This document shows, piece by piece, positions 61,298 to 64,000 of a stretch of DNA of 64,000 nucleotides. How positions within the stretch are numbered: position 1 is the first letter of the stretch; each line of letters begins with the position of its first letter. Origin of the DNA: Ardenticatenaceae bacterium (GTDB lineage: Bacteria; Chloroflexota; Anaerolineae; Promineifilales; Promineifilaceae); the NCBI GenBank assembly GCA_020634315.1, contig JACKBV010000009.1, positions 73,318-137,317 on the forward strand. Direction: 5' to 3'. The notes beneath the pieces were generated by a model. The model worked only from the letters and a program-made list of their open reading frames with translations, was not told where the DNA came from and made no database searches. Made by a program: the position numbers and the translations under genes.

Positions 61298-62008
61298 ATG
61301 ATCAAGATCAACAATCTGGCAAAGAATTATGGTTTGAACCCTGTCCTGCGCGATGTGAACTTGCAAGTAGAGCAAGGCGAGTTTGTGACACTGGTCGGCC
61401 CCAATGGCGCAGGCAAAAGCACACTCATGCGCATTGTTGCCACCCTGATCAAACAAACATCTGGCAATGTGACCATTGGCGGCTGGCCGCTGCCCCAACG
61501 AGCAGATAAGGTGCGGCGACACATTGGTCTGGTGTCGCACCAGTCTATGCTTTATGGTGATTTGACGGCGGCCGAAAATCTCTCGTTTTTTGCCCGTCTC
61601 TATCGGTTAGATGATGCGGCCGCACGGGTGCAGCAAGCCTTAAAAACGGTAGGGTTGCTGGCACGCCAGCGCGACCCGGTCAGCACTTTTTCGCGGGGGA
61701 TGGTTCAGCGGCTGACGATTGCGCGTGCCACGCTGCATGGGCCGGATGTGTTGTTGTTGGATGAGCCATATACGGGGCTGGATCAGGATGCGGCACAGTT
61801 GTTAGATGATTTGTTGCTGAGAGAGAGGGGAAACGGCCGTACCATTTTCATGATCACCCACGACTTAGTTCATGGATTAGACATCTGCGACCGTGTTGTC
61901 ATCCTCAACCGGGGCAAAATTATGGCCGACATTGACAGCAAACAAACAACCCCCACAGAATTTTTAGACCTTTATGCTGCACACACCGGACGCAAAAAAC
62001 ATGAATAA
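61298..62008 (+). CDS. ccmA: heme ABC exporter ATP-binding protein CcmA
   Basis: 236 residues, an ABC ATPase: Walker A LVGPNGAGKSTLMRI, Q-loop VSHQSMLYGDLTAAENL, signature FSRGMVQRLTIARA (the CcmA form), Walker B VLLLDEPYTGLD and H-loop MITHDL. With CcmB and CcmC it moves or releases heme to the outside for cytochrome c maturation (system I). Its end overlaps ccmB by 8 bases. Confidence 0.93.
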   Translation: MIKINNLAKNYGLNPVLRDVNLQVEQGEFVTLVGPNGAGKSTLMRIVATLIKQTSGNVTIGGWPLPQRADKVRRHIGLVSHQSMLYGDLTAAENLSFFARLYRLDDAAARVQQALKTVGLLARQRDPVSTFSRGMVQRLTIARATLHGPDVLLLDEPYTGLDQDAAQLLDDLLLRERGNGRTIFMITHDLVHGLDICDRVVILNRGKIMADIDSKQTTPTEFLDLYAAHTGRKKHE

Positions 62009-62699
62009 TAGCAACCAACTCTCCACTTTTTGGGCAGCAGTTTGGGCAGTTGTCTGGAAAGATTTACAAATTGAAAAGCACACACGCCAAACCATCAGCG
62101 TCATGATTATGTTTTCCTTGGTCAGCGTCATCATGTTTAACTTTGCCCTGGAAGCAAATTTGGCCGCAGCACGAGAAGTTGCCACCGGCCTGCTCTGGTC
62201 TACCATTTTATTGGCCGGAACACTGGGGCTAAATCGGTCGCTGGCAATTGAACGCGAAAATCAAACGATGGAAGCGGTGCTCATGGCGCCCATTGACCGT
62301 AGTGCCATTTACGCAGGCAAGGTGATAAGTATCTCCTTGTTTTCGTTGGCATTAGAGGTTGTTCTCATCTTCATTTTTATTGTCTTTTTTAACAAGCCTT
62401 TCTGGCGACCGCAGGTCATGTTGATCCTGGTAATGGGCACAATTGGCTATATTGCAGCAGGCGTTATCGTTACGTCTATGACCATTCAAACCCGCACCAG
62501 AGAAGTGCTGCTGCCGGTGCTGCTGCTGCCGCTGTCTTTGCCCCTGGTTTTGCCTGCTTCAATTGCCGTTTCTGCTTATATGTTCCCGCAGCTGCCAGAT
62601 TGGGGAGAGGTGCAGGGAGCCATTTCGGTGGTTGCCATTTATGATTTGTTAATGCTGGCAGCCGGTTTTATTACCTATCATTACGTGGTAGAATCCTGA
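62001..62699 (+). CDS. ccmB: heme exporter membrane subunit CcmB
   Basis: 232 residues and six membrane helices. It has the CcmB pattern: WKDLQIEKHTRQTISVMIMF, LLWSTILLAGTLGLNRSLAI, ERENQTMEAVLMAPIDRSAI and REVLLPVLLLPLSLPLVLPA. ATG 62001 overlaps the end of ccmA in another frame. It forms the ABC channel part of CcmAB. Confidence 0.93.
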   Translation: MNNSNQLSTFWAAVWAVVWKDLQIEKHTRQTISVMIMFSLVSVIMFNFALEANLAAAREVATGLLWSTILLAGTLGLNRSLAIERENQTMEAVLMAPIDRSAIYAGKVISISLFSLALEVVLIFIFIVFFNKPFWRPQVMLILVMGTIGYIAAGVIVTSMTIQTRTREVLLPVLLLPLSLPLVLPASIAVSAYMFPQLPDWGEVQGAISVVAIYDLLMLAAGFITYHYVVES

Positions 62700-62751
62700 C
62701 ACCTGTGAGGTCATTCAAGAAATAACCCGCATTCCTGGAGAGGTAGAAAAA

Positions 62752-63504
62752 ATGGAAACAACTCGTCTTGATCGCAATATCCGCATCTTGAATTGGGCGG
62801 CTGGTATCGCATTGGTAATCGCCCTCGGTATGGTGTTTTTCTACGCGCCGGTAGAGAGCACAATGGGCAATGTACAACGTATTTTTTATTTTCACGTTGG
62901 CTCTGCCTGGGTTGGTGCGCTGGCCTTTTTTGTGGCGCTGGTTGGTGGGGGAATCTATCTGCGCAAACCAGAACGTAAATGGGACACGATAGCCGTTGCC
63001 GCCGTGGAAATTGGCCTGGTATTTTTGACGATGGCGACTGCGGCCGGTTCTATCTGGGGGAAGCCAGCCTGGAATACCTGGTGGTTGTGGAGTCCGCGTC
63101 TGACGTTGATTACCATTGCCTGGTTGACGTATGCTGCTTATTTCATGCTGCGCGGCGCGATTGAGGATGAAGAGAAGCGTGGTCGGTTTGCGGCCGTTTA
63201 TGTTATCGTCGCTTTTGTGACAATTATCAGCACTTACATTAGCATTCGCATTTTGCGTGACATTCATCCCGTTGTCTTTGGCGGTATGGCGGAATCGGCG
63301 CAAGGTGCAGAGCAAGGGCTGCAAGAGTTTGAACAGGGCGTGGAATCGATGAAAATGGTGATTACGTTGAATGTGAGCGTGGTGGCCTTTACGCTGATGT
63401 TTGCGGCCTGGATGGCAAATCGTATTCGCCTGCAATATTTGATGGATAACGCTAACCATTTGAAAATGCGGGTAGCGGCACGTTTGCAAGGAGGTAAGGC
63501 ATGA
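62752..63504 (+). CDS. ccmC: cytochrome c maturation protein CcmC
   Basis: 250 residues and six helices with the heme-handling Trp-rich WWD-type loop (WGKPAWNTWWLWSPRL) and the flanking His residues (FYFHVGSAW, ILRDIHPVV). CcmC binds heme outside the membrane and passes it to CcmE. Here the usual WVWDARLT reads WLWSPRL. GGAGAGG precedes the ATG. The end overlaps ccmD by 4 bases. Confidence 0.93.
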   Translation: METTRLDRNIRILNWAAGIALVIALGMVFFYAPVESTMGNVQRIFYFHVGSAWVGALAFFVALVGGGIYLRKPERKWDTIAVAAVEIGLVFLTMATAAGSIWGKPAWNTWWLWSPRLTLITIAWLTYAAYFMLRGAIEDEEKRGRFAAVYVIVAFVTIISTYISIRILRDIHPVVFGGMAESAQGAEQGLQEFEQGVESMKMVITLNVSVVAFTLMFAAWMANRIRLQYLMDNANHLKMRVAARLQGGKA

Positions 63505-63722
63505 CCCTCTATTTACTTGTCACGTTCTTGACTGGTTTCTTGCAAGCAGGGGTGGGGGATCCCAATCGCTTTAACAACTATCTGGTGTTGGGGTATGTGG
63601 TCATGTGGTTGATTGGGCTGGTCTATGTTATCAGTCTGGCCAGCCGACAGCGGAATTTGCAGAAGGACATGGACCTGATGCAGCAATTGTTACAAGAAGA
63701 TGAGGAGGCGGCCGAAAAGTAG
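63501..63722 (+). CDS. ccmD: CcmD-like small membrane protein
   Basis: 73 residues, one long membrane helix (LVLGYVVMWLIGLVYVISLA) and a charged C-terminal coil (DLMQQLLQEDEEAAEK). This is the design of CcmD, which holds the CcmABC complex. The ATG overlaps ccmC and is preceded by GGAGG. Sequence conservation in CcmD is low, so the call leans on position. Confidence 0.75.
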   Translation: MTLYLLVTFLTGFLQAGVGDPNRFNNYLVLGYVVMWLIGLVYVISLASRQRNLQKDMDLMQQLLQEDEEAAEK

Positions 63723-63814
63723 GCCGCTTTTTTATATGGGGATTGTGGGCAGCCTGATTGATGGATTTTGGCACCTTTTGTGCTTTTGTGTATCTAAGTT
63801 AGTATGAGGCTACT

Positions 63815-64000
63815 ATGTCTAATTCTGAGTTAAAGTCACCACTCCCAACTGCCCAGGATCGTACCTGGCTAAGCGGCCGTAACCTGTTCATTGGCGTCGG
63901 CATCCTGGTGGTTGTGTTTCTCTTACTGGGTACGCTCTTCCAATCTGGCACAGCTTCGCAAAACGAATTGACTTTTGGCATCCAGAAACAACCTTTTTTG
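63815..64000 (+). CDS. membrane-anchored protein of the ccm operon (3' truncated)
   Basis: The first 62 residues are seen: a polar N-terminus (MSNSELKSPLPTAQDRTW), one membrane helix (LFIGVGILVVVFLLLGTLF) and an outside start (QSGTASQNELTFGIQKQPFL). GAGG precedes the ATG. It sits 92 bases after ccmD. A CcmG-like thiol-disulfide protein or CcmE would fit the position, but no motif is visible before the window ends. Confidence 0.7.
   Translation, partial: MSNSELKSPLPTAQDRTWLSGRNLFIGVGILVVVFLLLGTLFQSGTASQNELTFGIQKQPFL

Overview
The window looks like a chromosomal segment of a Chloroflexota bacterium, probably of the Anaerolineae/Ardenticatenia type. This is inferred from gene content: F420-type LLM oxidoreductase, system-I cytochrome c maturation, HerA-NurA, secreted proteins with threonine/proline-rich stalks and a C-terminal VYLPL motif, and an orphan CpaF ATPase. 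Nothing points to a plasmid or an integrated phage. Genes are densely packed on both strands and separated by strong hairpin terminators. Two traits run through the whole sequence. The palindrome ACGGCCGT (best form GGAAACGGCCGTTTCC) occurs about 85 times by hand count, in genes in every frame and between genes. Several families of short intergenic palindromic repeats are also present, the clearest built on AACCTCCGGGAGGTT.

1-13 kb: a cut-off SAM methyltransferase, a TPR protein and a large hybrid histidine kinase, then a 908-residue protein with a death-like effector-associated domain, a NACHT NTPase and an FGE/C-type-lectin domain. Its last 35 residues resemble the variable region of a diversity-generating retroelement target. 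Convergent to it lies a minus-strand cluster that resembles a membrane-stress module: YqiJ/NfeD-like protein, flotillin, PspA-like coiled coil, ion channel, DNA methyltransferase.

13-20 kb: a surface-glycan or glycolipid cluster with two paralogous alkaline-phosphatase-superfamily proteins, two family-2 glycosyltransferases and a flippase-like membrane protein. 20-33 kb: an alanine racemase broken by one frameshift, a secreted protein, a tandem glycine riboswitch driving gcvH and gcvP, a VapBC toxin-antitoxin pair with a visible operator, tyrS, a MoxR/CoxE-type AAA+/VWA pair, a double GNAT protein, a rhomboid protease and tRNA-Glu.

33-46 kb: an autoregulated MarR repressor, a DUF1801 protein, an LLM oxidoreductase, a NUDIX hydrolase, an Elp3-family radical SAM/GNAT enzyme, a secreted protein overlapping a CpaF-type ATPase, a lipoprotein, a DUF3352 protein, an MFS transporter, threonine synthase and a response regulator. 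46-54 kb: a LysR regulator overlapping a CDP-alcohol phosphatidyltransferase, a second flippase-like protein, a PRC-barrel protein, an LCP-family lipoprotein and a beta-propeller-like lipoprotein.

54-59 kb: a minus-strand operon of an MFS transporter, NurA nuclease, a HAS-barrel protein and HerA helicase, probably a DNA-end-processing machine. 59-64 kb: small membrane and TPR proteins, a double-HTH regulator, then ccmA-ccmB-ccmC-ccmD and the start of one more membrane-anchored gene running off the end. Start codons were often moved from the longest possible frame to one with a visible ribosome binding site or a family-like N-terminus. All family names come from reading the translated sequence; no database search was run.
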